Part shown: in pieces, positions 44,077-52,873 of the stretch
Layout: the number at the start of each line of letters is the position of its first letter
Numbering within the stretch: position 1 is the stretch's first letter
Source: Pandoraea iniqua
GTDB lineage: Bacteria > Pseudomonadota > Gammaproteobacteria > Burkholderiales > Burkholderiaceae
Direction: 5' to 3'
NCBI RefSeq assembly: GCF_902459685.1
Contig: NZ_CABPSF010000008.1
Span: forward strand, 186,001 to 250,000
DNA: 64,000 nucleotides
Position numbers and translations under genes: made by a program
The notes under the pieces: generated by a model
What the model was told of the DNA's origin: nothing
The model's input: the letters and a program-made list of their open reading frames with translations, nothing else
Databases searched by the model: none

Positions 44077-44943
44077 TCAACGCGCCTTTGCCCGCGAGGG
44101 CTTGGCCGACGCCGCGACACGCGCCGCGCTCTTGTTGCGCATTGCACCGGCGCCATCCATGTCTTCGAGCCACGAGAGGGCGTCGGCATGGCGCAGAAAG
44201 TGGCGCAGATAGTCGGGCGACACGTCGTGCATGAGCGAGAGCGCGCGATGCACGAGATGGCTGGAATTCAGCGGCCCGGCGTTCTCCGGCACCTGCGCCA
44301 GCGACTGTCGCAGATTGCCGTCGGTGCTGAGTTTCGACCACGTTTCGCGGAAATACTCCAGCACGTCCATGTCTTCGAAACTGTCGTCGGTCGCGATGAC
44401 CGTCGGCGGCGCAGGCGGTGCGATCGCAGGGGAGACCGATGAAGCGGCAGATGACGCGGCGGACGAAGCGCCTGCCGTCATACCGGATGACGCCGCGTTG
44501 ACCGGGCGCGCCGCAGGTGCCGGGCTCGCGGGTCGCTTGATGGACGCTACCGACCGTGCGGGCCGCTCGCCGACGCGTTGCGTCATGTCGGTGATCAGGG
44601 CTGACAGGGGCGACACGGCCGACTGGGACGACTGGGACGGTGAGATGGCGGCAACCCCGCCTTCCTGCGTCGTGGGCACGCTGTCAGGGGCGTCCGGGGC
44701 TGCAACGTCCGTCAACGCCTTCGAGAACGCGTCGACGAGCGTTTGCAGGCGCGCATCCAGCACGCGCCTTGCTTCGCCCGTATAGCTCGTTGCTCGCCGC
44801 GCCAGCGCTTCGATAAGGTGAAAGCGAACCGGGTCGCGCTTGTCGGCCTGTTGCGTTCGCCAGAGGTCGAGCTGCGTCTGCCAGACCGACTGATCGGCGG
44901 CGTTGGCGGTATCAGCGGAACCGGTGGTATCAGCGTCAGCCAT
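44077..44943 (-). CDS. DUF2894 domain-containing protein
   Basis: A 288-residue cytoplasmic protein with two conserved ends and a low-complexity middle. The N-terminal region VWQTQLDLWRTQQADKRDPV and FHLIEALARRATSYTGEARR is helical. The middle (about 110-190) is Ser/Ala/Pro-rich. The C-terminal domain YFRETWSKLSTDGNLRQSLA, then NAGPLNSSHLVHRALSLMHD, marks the family. It is the last gene of the stator-like operon, overlapping the OmpA-like gene by eight bases. The function is unknown; it may be a cytoplasmic partner of the complex. Confidence 0.83.
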   Translation of the reverse strand: MADADTTGSADTANAADQSVWQTQLDLWRTQQADKRDPVRFHLIEALARRATSYTGEARRVLDARLQTLVDAFSKALTDVAAPDAPDSVPTTQEGGVAAISPSQSSQSAVSPLSALITDMTQRVGERPARSVASIKRPASPAPAARPVNAASSGMTAGASSAASSAASSVSPAIAPPAPPTVIATDDSFEDMDVLEYFRETWSKLSTDGNLRQSLAQVPENAGPLNSSHLVHRALSLMHDVSPDYLRHFLRHADALSWLEDMDGAGAMRNKSAARVAASAKPSRAKAR

Positions 44944-45631
44944 TTGACTTCCCAGCCTTGCCTGCTGCATTGCCCCCATTCCCCCCATTCCCCGCACTAC
45001 TGCGCGGCATCGGCGCAATTTCCACGCGCCGGTTCTTGGCGCGGCCGGCCTCGTCGCCATTCGACGTCACAGGCTGTTCCGCCCCGAACGCCGCCGAGAA
45101 CACCGACGACGGGGGGATACCCGCCGCAATCAGTTCGCGCGTGACGGTGAGCGCGCGTTGTGCGGACAACTCCCAGTTATCGGCAAAGCGACGGTTGGTC
45201 TCACGCACTTGCTGATCGTCGGTGAAGCCGCTGACCATCAGAATCTCGTCGCTCACCTTCAGGTAGGCGGCGAGCGGCGCGGCGAGACTGCGCAGCACTT
45301 CGCGGCCCTGCGGCTGCAACTGATCCGAATTCAGCGCGAAGAGCACGTTGCCGCTGATACCGATGCGGCCGTTCACGATCGTGACACGCCCGCCCGCCAG
45401 TGGCCCGGCGAGCGCTTTCTCCAGCGTTTCGCGGCGTTGCGTTTCGGCCTGACGCTCCTTCACCTCGCGCTCCAGCTTGGCCGACAGTTCGAGCTGCACG
45501 CCGATCACGCCGAGCATGATCAGCACGAACGCGCCGAGCATCACCGACATCAGATCGCCGAACACGGCCCACGCCGGCGCGGCGGCGCCAACGTCGCCGT
45601 CGGCCATCTCGGAGTCGAAGTCGTGGCTCAT
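44936..45631 (-). CDS. MotB/OmpA-like protein of the DUF802 operon
   Basis: A 231-residue inner-membrane protein with one N-terminal helix and a periplasmic OmpA-like peptidoglycan-binding domain. The membrane segment AWAVFGDLMSVMLGAFVLIM carries an aspartate (D26) at the place where MotB, ExbD and ZorB have their ion-carrying Asp. A short coiled linker (residues 48-68) leads to the OmpA domain, with FALNSDQLQPQGREVLRSLA, VSGFTDDQQVRETN and AKNRRVEI. The gene overlaps the DUF802 gene by four bases and DUF2894 by eight, so the products are probably made in a fixed ratio. Together with DUF802 it looks like a stator unit. Confidence 0.88.
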   Translation of the reverse strand: MSHDFDSEMADGDVGAAAPAWAVFGDLMSVMLGAFVLIMLGVIGVQLELSAKLEREVKERQAETQRRETLEKALAGPLAGGRVTIVNGRIGISGNVLFALNSDQLQPQGREVLRSLAAPLAAYLKVSDEILMVSGFTDDQQVRETNRRFADNWELSAQRALTVTRELIAAGIPPSSVFSAAFGAEQPVTSNGDEAGRAKNRRVEIAPMPRSSAGNGGNGGNAAGKAGKSNG

Positions 45632-48600
45632 GCTGCCGCGCTACCCGGTTGCGTGCGGGCCGCGCCCAGCTGTTGCAGGTTTTCGAGAATCTGCTTTTGC
45701 GACATCACGCTCAACTCCACCACTTCGCGCGCTTGCGCGACGTAGTAGCCGAGCTGTTCGTCGCTGCGGGCCATCGACTTGTCGAGTGCCGCTTCAATGC
45801 GTTGCAGATGGTCGAGCAGTTGCGTGTTCGATTCGCCGAAGGCCTGCACGGCGGCGCCGAACGTGTCGCCGAGGCTCGCCACTTCCACGGCGCTGCCGGT
45901 GACCTGCGCCGACGCGGCGGCGAGTTTCTCGGTCTGGGCGGCAATGGCATCGCCCAGATTCGCGCCGGCGCGCTCAAGCAACTGTGCCGACGTGGTGACG
46001 AGATCGTCGACCGCAGCGCGTTGCTCGTTGCCGGCATGGCGCACGGTGTCGAGCAGCGTGCCGAGCGTGTCGAGCAGGCGCGAGCGTTCTTCCAGCATGG
46101 CGTTGTCGCGCACCATGCTGTCCGAGAGCTTCTGGCGCAGTTCGGCGATGATTTCGGCGGCGGCCTTCGGGGCTTCGGCGGCGGTCTGCATCAGGCGCGA
46201 AATCTCGGCGATGGTGTCGCTCGCATTGTTGCGCGACTGTTCCGACATTTCGAGCGCGGTGCGGCTGAGCGTCTCGCAGATCGTTTGCTGCTGATTGGCC
46301 GTTTGTGTACCCATCTGCTGCCACTGTTCGCGCAGTGTCGCGAGCGTGCCTTCGAGGGTTTCGGTCCATGCCGACAGGCGTTGCGTCTCGCGCTCGGCAG
46401 TGGCGTCGTGATGCGCGGCGTTGGCGGCGTTCAGGGCATCGAGCAGCGACGCGCTGTGTTCGGTGAAGGCCGTCGTCGTCGCGGCAACGAGTTGCTGATT
46501 GCCACCTGCCAGTTGTTCGCTCACGCGAGCGTGTTCGGCGATGGCGTCGCGCCAAGCTTGTGCGACGTTAGTCGACGCGGCGTCCATCTGCGTCGAAACA
46601 CCTTGCAGCAGTTGCGTCGAGCGCGTGTCGAAGGTGTCGGCGAAGCGCGTGAGTGCGGCAGCGAGGTCTTGCGTGAGCGAGTCGTTGGCCTGTTGCTGCG
46701 CAGCGATGGCCTGCTTCCACTCGCCGGAAACCACCGCCGCCGTATCGGCAACGCTTTGCATCGCGCCTTCCGTGCGGGTACTCACACCCTCGACCAGATG
46801 TGTCGAGCGTTGTTCGAACGTTTCCGTGAAACGGCCCAATGCGGCGCCAAGATCGGCCGCCAGCGACGCGTTGGCGGCCTTTTGCAGCGTCAGCGATTCA
46901 TTCCACACTTGTGCCACGCGCTCGTGCGCGCCGGACACATTACCGCTGGTCGTATCGAGCTTTGCGGCCACGTCGCTGATCAGCGCATTCGACCGTGCAT
47001 CGAACGTTTGTGCGAAGCGCTCCAACGCGGCACCGAGTGCCTGCGTCATCGTGTCGTGCGACAAGCGTTGTTGCGTCAGCGCCTGATCCCACACTTGCGC
47101 CACGCGCTCGTGCGCACCGGACACATTGCCGCTGGTCGTATCGAGCTTCACTGCCACGTCGCTGATCAGCGCATTCGAACGCGCGTCGAACGTTTGTGCG
47201 AAGCGTTCAAGCGCGGCGCCAAGTTCCTGCGTCATCGTGTCGTGCGACAGGCGTTGTTGCGTCAGTGCCTGATCCCACACCTGCGCCACACGCTCGTGCG
47301 CGCCGGTCACGTTGCCGCTGGTCGCGTCGAGCTTGGCCGCCACGTCGCCGAGCAACGCCGTCGAACGCGCTTCGAAGGTTTGTGCGAATCGCTCCAGCGC
47401 CACGCCGAGGTCTTGCGTCAGCGCGTTGTGCGCGCTTTGCTGCTGCGCGAGTGCTTGCTCCCAAGCCTGCGCGACGGTCGTCTGCGCGGTGGCGATGCTG
47501 CCGGTGGCGTTATCGAGTCGCGAGGTCACATCGGCCAGCAAGCCGGCAGAGCGGGTTTCGAACGTTTGTGCGAACTGTGTGAGCGTGGCGCCGAGTTCCT
47601 TCGCGAGCGCATCGCTGGTGCGCTGCTGCGCGGCGAGCGAGGCTTCCCACGTTTGCGCCACACCGGCGTGTGCCGTGCTGACCTGACCGGTTGCGCTTTC
47701 GAGTCGGGTGGCAACGTCGTCGACGAGGCGTGCCGAGCGTGTCTCAAACGTCTGCGCGAATTCGCCTAGCGCACCGCGCAGATCGACCGCGAGCGACTCG
47801 TTAGTGCGCAACTGGGCGTCGAGCGAGTCTTTCCAGACATTCGCCACGCGCGAGGTCGTCGCTTCGAAGCGGTCGGACAAGCCGTCCATACGGTCTTGCA
47901 TGGCGGACGACACCGTCTGGTGCCACGACGCGGTTTCGCGCGCCAGACTGGCCATGGTCGCCTCGACTTCGGGGCGAATCGCGGCACCGGCGGCGCTGGC
48001 CGTGGTCGTCACGCTGTCTTTCAGATACTGCTGCATCGCGTTTGTCAGCTGCGCGTACGAGGCATCCGTGCGGGCGTGCAAGGCATCTTGATTTGCCACG
48101 AGCCGTTCGCCGAGGCCCTGACTCTGGCGCTCCATGGCGGCCATCATGTCTTGCAGACGGTCGACCAGCGCGGGCATTACTGCGGCTTGCTGCTGGAGCA
48201 GTTGCAGCGTGGTTTCGCGCTGATGTTGCTGCGAGAAGCCGCGCAGCGTGGTGACAATGCGTGCGTCGAGCGATTGCACGACTTGCGCGCGCTGCTTGCG
48301 GGCGAGCGCGGCGAGCAGGCCGAGCATGGCCGACGTGGCAACACCGGCGACCGAGGTGCCGAACGCGAAGCCGAGGCCCTTGACCGGCGAGGCAAGCGAC
48401 GCGCGAATGGCTTGCAGATCGGTCGCGCCTTCGAGGGCGATGCCGGTGCCGCGCAGCGTTGCCGCCATGCCGAGGAACGTGCCGAGCATGCCGAGCAGCA
48501 CCAGCAGGCCCACGAGATAGGGCGTGAGTGCCGGGCCGGGCAGGCCGACGCGCTCGCCTTCCACGCGCAGGCGCACGGCGGTGCGCAGGCCGGCGGGCAG

Positions 48601-48840
48601 CGTGTCGAGCCACGACGGCAGCGACGCCGGCGCCGTATTCAGTTCGCCAACTGCCTTCGCGAGCGCGTTGGACGACTGATGAAAGCGTTTGAGCTCAAGG
48701 GCGCCGAAGAGATAGACGGCGGCGATGACCAGTGTGACGGCCAGCGCGAGGGTGTTGGTGCCGGCATAGCCGATGGCGATCCAGCCGACAACGGCCAGTC
48801 CGGCGACAAAGGCGACGAGATCAACGAGGTAACGATTCAT
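45628..48840 (-). CDS. DUF802 protein: MotA/ExbB-like membrane domain with a long repeat tail
   Basis: A 1070-residue protein. Four membrane helices are seen at about residues 6-24, 29-50, 107-129 and 155-180. The third and fourth carry GMLGTFLGMAATLRG and GLGFAFGTSVAGVATS, which match the proton-channel signature of MotA/TolQ/ExbB. Residues 185-1070 are a helical tail with no further membrane helix. Its centre is built of 62-residue tandem repeats (about residues 325-800), and DUF802 lies near the C terminus (about 830-1050). ATG 48840 is chosen; the frame before it lies in the DUF3348 gene. The layout is that of ZorA: a stator with a long cytoplasmic rod. Function is unknown. Confidence 0.85.
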   Translation of the reverse strand: MNRYLVDLVAFVAGLAVVGWIAIGYAGTNTLALAVTLVIAAVYLFGALELKRFHQSSNALAKAVGELNTAPASLPSWLDTLPAGLRTAVRLRVEGERVGLPGPALTPYLVGLLVLLGMLGTFLGMAATLRGTGIALEGATDLQAIRASLASPVKGLGFAFGTSVAGVATSAMLGLLAALARKQRAQVVQSLDARIVTTLRGFSQQHQRETTLQLLQQQAAVMPALVDRLQDMMAAMERQSQGLGERLVANQDALHARTDASYAQLTNAMQQYLKDSVTTTASAAGAAIRPEVEATMASLARETASWHQTVSSAMQDRMDGLSDRFEATTSRVANVWKDSLDAQLRTNESLAVDLRGALGEFAQTFETRSARLVDDVATRLESATGQVSTAHAGVAQTWEASLAAQQRTSDALAKELGATLTQFAQTFETRSAGLLADVTSRLDNATGSIATAQTTVAQAWEQALAQQQSAHNALTQDLGVALERFAQTFEARSTALLGDVAAKLDATSGNVTGAHERVAQVWDQALTQQRLSHDTMTQELGAALERFAQTFDARSNALISDVAVKLDTTSGNVSGAHERVAQVWDQALTQQRLSHDTMTQALGAALERFAQTFDARSNALISDVAAKLDTTSGNVSGAHERVAQVWNESLTLQKAANASLAADLGAALGRFTETFEQRSTHLVEGVSTRTEGAMQSVADTAAVVSGEWKQAIAAQQQANDSLTQDLAAALTRFADTFDTRSTQLLQGVSTQMDAASTNVAQAWRDAIAEHARVSEQLAGGNQQLVAATTTAFTEHSASLLDALNAANAAHHDATAERETQRLSAWTETLEGTLATLREQWQQMGTQTANQQQTICETLSRTALEMSEQSRNNASDTIAEISRLMQTAAEAPKAAAEIIAELRQKLSDSMVRDNAMLEERSRLLDTLGTLLDTVRHAGNEQRAAVDDLVTTSAQLLERAGANLGDAIAAQTEKLAAASAQVTGSAVEVASLGDTFGAAVQAFGESNTQLLDHLQRIEAALDKSMARSDEQLGYYVAQAREVVELSVMSQKQILENLQQLGAARTQPGSAAA
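46588..47703 (-). repeat. Six tandem 186-bp coding repeats in the DUF802 gene
   Basis: Six units of exactly 62 codons start at 47703, 47517, 47331, 47145, 46959 and 46773 on the minus strand. The unit pattern is LD-x-TSGNV-x(4)-ERVAQVW, followed by a FAQTFDARSNAL-like part. The units starting at 47331 and 47145 are almost identical; the outer units have diverged. Degenerate part-units lie on both sides. The exact 62-residue period fits a regular helical rod. Confidence 0.95.
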
Positions 48841-49627
48841 GTTGTCCGGGTTCACTAACGTTTTCGCCGGGTTCAATCGCGAGCTGGGCGGCGAGCAGCC
48901 CTTCAAGCGGTTGAAGGCGGATATCGAGTTCTGCGAGCAGGATGCTCTGCATGTCCCGGTGGAAAGTGTCGAGCCACGTGCCTGCCGGGGCGAGCGGCGG
49001 GGCACCGGGCACGCGCGGTGCGGCCAGCGCGGCCTGCTCGGTATCGCGCAACTTCACGAAATGGCCTTCGAGCAGGTTCGGCACACTGGCGAGCAAGGTG
49101 CGCTCGCGGGCGCCCAGCACGCGCTCCATGACGGCATCGACACTGGCCAGCCGGGCGGCGTCTGGCGACATCAACGCCAGTTGTGCGCGCATGCGGGTGC
49201 GCAGGGCGCCGATGGCCGTGTCCATGGTCTGTTGCGACGTGGCATAGCGCTGCCGGTACGCGGGAAACTCGGCAAACGAGGCGGCCCGTTGACGCTCGGC
49301 GGCGCTCATTGCCCGAATTTGCCCGCCGGGGGCGGCGGCCAGACCGCAATCGCGGGCGATGGCGGCGGCGAGGTCCGTGCGTACACGTGCCAATTCCCGG
49401 CTGCCGTTGGCCGAAGCCGGGGCGGCCGTGCGCCCGCCGGGCGTTTCGGCCGGCGAGGAGGCTTTGAGAGCCGACGACAGGGCGATGGCGTCGGTCCAGC
49501 CCAGCCACTCACTCATGCGGTCCGAGAGCGACGGCGCGGCCTCAGGCGGCGTGAACGTGCTCAGACGGGCCAGCGAGCGTATGAGTGTCGGGGCGCTGAT
49601 TACAGGACGCCGGGGCACTTGCACCAT
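48821..49627 (-). CDS. DUF3348 domain-containing protein
   Basis: A 268-residue cytoplasmic protein that opens the stator-like operon and overlaps the DUF802 gene by 20 bases. Family marks are PTLIRSLARLSTFTPPEAAP, LSDRMSEWLGWTDAIALSSA and FAEFPAYRQRYATSQQTMDT. It ends with TWLDTFHRDMQSILLAELDI and RLQPLEGLLAAQL. The protein is helical, with no signal or membrane segment. An inverted repeat GCAGT TTAC ACTGC lies at 49652-49665, just upstream, with a possible -10 (TAAACT on the minus strand) inside it. The function is unknown. Confidence 0.84.
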   Translation of the reverse strand: MVQVPRRPVISAPTLIRSLARLSTFTPPEAAPSLSDRMSEWLGWTDAIALSSALKASSPAETPGGRTAAPASANGSRELARVRTDLAAAIARDCGLAAAPGGQIRAMSAAERQRAASFAEFPAYRQRYATSQQTMDTAIGALRTRMRAQLALMSPDAARLASVDAVMERVLGARERTLLASVPNLLEGHFVKLRDTEQAALAAPRVPGAPPLAPAGTWLDTFHRDMQSILLAELDIRLQPLEGLLAAQLAIEPGENVSEPGQHESLPR

Positions 49628-49723
49628 TCCACTGGGGGGTCAAAAACCCTGCAGTTTACACTGCGCGGCCCCCGGCACCCCCGGGTTGAGGTTTGCCGCC
49701 CGCGGCGCGGCACGCGTTTCGTG

Positions 49724-50524
49724 TCAATTCGATGGCACGAGAAACGCGATGACCGCTGTCGAGAACCGCGCCGGAAATTCCACGTTCGACAAATGCACCG
49801 CAGGGAACACTTGCAGGCGTGCGCCGGGAATCGTGTTCGCGACAGCTTCTCCGAGCGCGGCGGAAGTCACCGTGTCGTATTCACCGGAGATCACGAGTGT
49901 CGGGCGCGTGATGGCGGCGATATCGCGCCGGAGGTCGGTGTGCTGCACGGCCGCCCACGAGCCGGCCAGCCCGTGGCGGTTAGTCGCGAGCAATGTTTCG
50001 CGAAACGGCACCACGGCCGGATCGTCGCCATCGAGCATGGCCGCCGGGAACCAGTTGCGAAGAAACGTTTGTGTGGTTTCTCGCATGTCTCTCGCCTGAA
50101 GCACGGCAGCAATCGGCGCGTCCCAGACGTCGGCCGGGCCGAGATAGGCGGCCGTGTTGCTCAGAATCAATCGATCGATGCGCGCGGCGGCATGAATGCC
50201 GAGCCATTGCCCGACGATGCCCCCGAGCGACAGCCCGAGAAAGTGCGCCCGGGCGATATCCAGATGATCCAGCAACTCCACGACATCTTCGCCAAGACGC
50301 GCCAGCGAATAGGGGCCGGGCGGCACGCTCGACGCGCCATGGCCGCGCGCGTCATAGCGCAGCACACGGAAGTGTTGCGAGAAGTCGGCGATCTGCGCGT
50401 CCCACATATGCAGGTCGGTGCCGATCGAATTCGAGAGCACCAGCACGGGCGCTTGATCGGGGCCATCGAGCCGATAAGCGATACGGGCGCCGTCAGTGGT
50501 GTCGAAGAAGAAAAGGTTGTCCAT
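49724..50524 (-). CDS. pcaD: 3-oxoadipate enol-lactonase
   Basis: A 266-residue alpha/beta hydrolase of the beta-ketoadipate pathway, which opens 3-oxoadipate enol-lactone to 3-oxoadipate. The catalytic triad is visible: the nucleophile Ser in FLGLSLGGIVGQWLG, the Asp in ISGEYDTVT and the His in AVHLSNVEFP. SNSIGTDLHMWDAQI and RYDARGHGASS are close to known PcaD. No other pca gene is in the window, so it is separated from the rest of the pathway. It diverges from a LysR regulator. Confidence 0.9.
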   Translation of the reverse strand: MDNLFFFDTTDGARIAYRLDGPDQAPVLVLSNSIGTDLHMWDAQIADFSQHFRVLRYDARGHGASSVPPGPYSLARLGEDVVELLDHLDIARAHFLGLSLGGIVGQWLGIHAAARIDRLILSNTAAYLGPADVWDAPIAAVLQARDMRETTQTFLRNWFPAAMLDGDDPAVVPFRETLLATNRHGLAGSWAAVQHTDLRRDIAAITRPTLVISGEYDTVTSAALGEAVANTIPGARLQVFPAVHLSNVEFPARFSTAVIAFLVPSN

Positions 50525-50609
50525 CGTAGCCTCCGGGGGAGATCAGGAAAAAGACGTTGAGGTCAGTTCGTGACGTCCATTCTGGGCGAGGCCGTAAATG
50601 ATTTAAATT

Positions 50610-50631
50610 ACAAAGATCGGACGATCTTTGT
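50610..50631. promoter_or_regulatory. Perfect palindrome between pcaD and the LysR gene
   Basis: ACAAAGATC (50610-50618) and GATCTTTGT (50623-50631) are perfect 9-base inverted copies around GGAC. It lies 14 bases before the LysR start and 86 bases before pcaD. The ATC-centre-GAT form suits a LysR-type recognition site, with likely autorepression and pcaD control. Confidence 0.7.
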
Positions 50632-50644
50632 CAAAAGAGATGAC

Positions 50645-51562
50645 ATGATGGAATTCACCCTGCACGACCTGCAATGCTTCGATGCCGTGATCCGCGAGGG
50701 CAGTTTTCAGGCGGCAGCGGCGGTATTGCACCGCACGCACCCGGCCGTGTTCGCGGCAGTGGCGAGGCTGGAGCGGCAGACGGGCCTCGCGTTGCTCGAC
50801 CGCAGCGGCTATCGCGTGAAGCTAAGCGACGCGGGTGAATCGTTCTACCGGCGTGCGCAGCCGCTGCTGCGTGAGGCAACCGGCTTGCGACAGCATGCCG
50901 TGCAGTTGGCGATGGGCGAAGAGAGTGAGTTGAACGTGGTCGTCGGCGACCTGTGCCCGCGCGGTTTGCTGCTGGGGTTGCTGGCGCGCTTCTTCGCGGA
51001 GTGTCCTCATACGCGACTGCAACTGCACTTCGAGACGGTCGGCGGACCGATGGAGCGGCTGATGGCAGGCGACGCCGATCTCATCCTGCACCGCGTCGAC
51101 AAGCGCGATGCCGGCATTGCGTGGATCGATCTGTGCAAGGTGCGGCTTGTGCCGGTGGTGGCGCCGCAAATGCTTACCGCACCACTACCGCGCGTCGTGC
51201 GTCCGGCGGACATGCGCGGCTACACCCAATGTGTCATGCGCGATTCGGCCCGGCAGCCGGGCGGCGAAAGCTTCTTTGTGATCGACGGGGCGCATCAGTG
51301 CACGGTGGCCGATCAGGCGATGAAGAAGGATGTGATCGTGCACGGCTTGGGCTGGGGGCACTTGCCTGCGCATCTGATCGAGGAAGAATTACGAAGCGGC
51401 GCGCTCAAATCCATCGCTGGCCGTCATCTGCCCGTGCACACAGAGGAAATCGTTGCGGTGCGGCGTGCCGACGGCCCGCATGGGCCGGTGGCGAACCGTC
51501 TCTGGGCGTATCTCCGCCGTGAGGTGGAGGCGGCGGGCGAGGTTAGTCCAGAGACGGCGTAA
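50645..51562 (+). CDS. LysR-family transcriptional regulator
   Basis: A 305-residue regulator. The winged helix-turn-helix is FTLHDLQCFDAVIREGSFQA, then AAAVLHRTHPAVFAAVARLE and RQTGLALLDRSGYRVKLSDA. The effector domain begins near residue 90 (ELNVVVGDLCPRG). Two adjacent ATGs (50645, 50648) are possible starts; GAGAT lies before them. It diverges from pcaD, with a strong palindrome between, so it may answer to an aromatic-acid intermediate. The MFS gene at its end is convergent. Confidence 0.93.
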   Translation: MMEFTLHDLQCFDAVIREGSFQAAAAVLHRTHPAVFAAVARLERQTGLALLDRSGYRVKLSDAGESFYRRAQPLLREATGLRQHAVQLAMGEESELNVVVGDLCPRGLLLGLLARFFAECPHTRLQLHFETVGGPMERLMAGDADLILHRVDKRDAGIAWIDLCKVRLVPVVAPQMLTAPLPRVVRPADMRGYTQCVMRDSARQPGGESFFVIDGAHQCTVADQAMKKDVIVHGLGWGHLPAHLIEEELRSGALKSIAGRHLPVHTEEIVAVRRADGPHGPVANRLWAYLRREVEAAGEVSPETA

Positions 51563-51581
51563 AGCGCGACAGCGAGCGTGT

Positions 51582-52781
51582 TCAGCAGGTAGCGTCGGCG
51601 GTTTGTGCGAGGCCACTGCGCAGATACGGCAGCAGGCTGGCGAGACCGATGGCGGCCATGGCGGCGCCGATCCAGAGCGGCGCGCGCATGCCGTAGCCTG
51701 CGTCGATTGCGGAGCCGCCTGCCCAAGTGCCGAACGCGAGACCGGCTGTGATCACCGACGTGTGCATCGTATTGACGAGCGGCCCCGGCGCGGCGGCGCG
51801 CATCACGCGGGCGACCATGGCGGGGTTGAGCGACACACCGGTCAGACCGATGGCGGCAAACGCGGCAATCCCCACGGGCGTGATGTCTGCCCACAGTGCG
51901 AAGCTGACCAAGGCGAGTGCCAGCACGCTCAGGCCGACGATCAGCACCGTGAGCGTATGGCGGTCGGCGAATCGGCCCGTCACGGCATTGCCGATGATGT
52001 TGGCGATGCCGTACATCGCGAGCAGATTCGGAATCGTGGCGGCGGAAACCCCGGCCACGTTCAGGAAGATCGGTGAGAAGTAGCTGAACGCGGCGAAGGT
52101 CGCGCCGATGATCAGGCCGCTCGTGATGAAGGCGGCCCACAGCGGACGATTGAGCAGCGAACGGAATTCAGCAGCGAGGCTGACCGTTTCGCGCTTCTCG
52201 GTGGCCGGCGCCCACAGCGCGACCGCCACGGTGCAAAGGGCGGCGAGTACCGCGACCAGCCAGAAGCTGGCACGCCAGCCGAAGTGCTGCTCGATGAACG
52301 CCGTGAGCGGCACACCCACGACGGGCGAGAACATCAGACCACCCAGCACGAACGACGCCGCACGACCGCGCACCGACGGCGCGACGAGGTCGGCGCACAG
52401 CGTGAGCGCGACGCCGAACGTAGCGGAACTGGCCACGCCCATGATGATGCGGGCGAGCGCCATGACTTCGTAGCGCGTGGCGACAGCGGCGAGCACACCA
52501 CCTGCCACGTTGATGACGAGCAGCCAGACGAGTGCCTGTTTATGCGGCGTGCGCAAGGCGAGCAGGAGGGCGGTGAGCACCGGGCCGCCGATGGTCATGC
52601 CCAGTGCGTAGAGCGAGATCAGGTTGCCGATATCGCCAATGCCGACGTTCATCGCATGGGCGAGCGCGGGCATCATGCCGGCGACCATGAATTCCGCCGT
52701 GGTCATGGCAAAGACGGTGAGTCCTAATAAGTACACGACCGGTGGCATCGAGGTTTTTTGCGTCATATCTGTAACGATCAT
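51582..52781 (-). CDS. MFS transporter, DHA1 (AraJ/sugar-efflux-like) family
   Basis: A protein of 394-399 residues with 12 hydrophobic helices. The opening VYLLGLTVFAMTTAEFMVAG and the repeat GNLISLYALGMTIGGPVLTA place it in the drug:H+ antiporter-1 group near AraJ/YdhP. Either ATG 52781 or ATG 52766 (MTQKTSMPPVV) may be the start; neither has a clear ribosome site. It lies 92 bases behind a TetR gene on the same strand, with a hairpin between, so TetR-controlled efflux is likely. Confidence 0.87.
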   Translation of the reverse strand: MIVTDMTQKTSMPPVVYLLGLTVFAMTTAEFMVAGMMPALAHAMNVGIGDIGNLISLYALGMTIGGPVLTALLLALRTPHKQALVWLLVINVAGGVLAAVATRYEVMALARIIMGVASSATFGVALTLCADLVAPSVRGRAASFVLGGLMFSPVVGVPLTAFIEQHFGWRASFWLVAVLAALCTVAVALWAPATEKRETVSLAAEFRSLLNRPLWAAFITSGLIIGATFAAFSYFSPIFLNVAGVSAATIPNLLAMYGIANIIGNAVTGRFADRHTLTVLIVGLSVLALALVSFALWADITPVGIAAFAAIGLTGVSLNPAMVARVMRAAAPGPLVNTMHTSVITAGLAFGTWAGGSAIDAGYGMRAPLWIGAAMAAIGLASLLPYLRSGLAQTADATC

Positions 52782-52798
52782 TCAATATTTGGGGGAAG

Positions 52799-52817
52799 AA
52801 AAAGCCCAGAGGGCTTT
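52799..52817 (-). terminator. Hairpin between tetR and the MFS gene
   Basis: AAAGCCC (52801-52807) and GGGCTTT (52811-52817) form a stem around AGA. On the minus strand it is followed by TTCTTCCCC. It may end the tetR message or reduce read-through into the transporter gene. Confidence 0.6.
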
Positions 52818-52873
52818 ACGCGCGAATGTCGGGTGAGGCTTGTGTGTTGGGTGCGTTGTGTGAGTCGGTAGCG

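Noticed and set aside
46588-47703. Could the 186-bp repeats be a CRISPR array or satellite?
   Set aside because: Units are contiguous, in frame and of codon length, with no spacers. They encode a regular protein repeat.
45649-47769. A 706-codon plus-strand frame opposite the DUF802 repeats
   Set aside because: Its repeats are the mirror of the 186-bp coding units. Composition is Arg/His/Cys-rich and the minus-strand product has clear domains.
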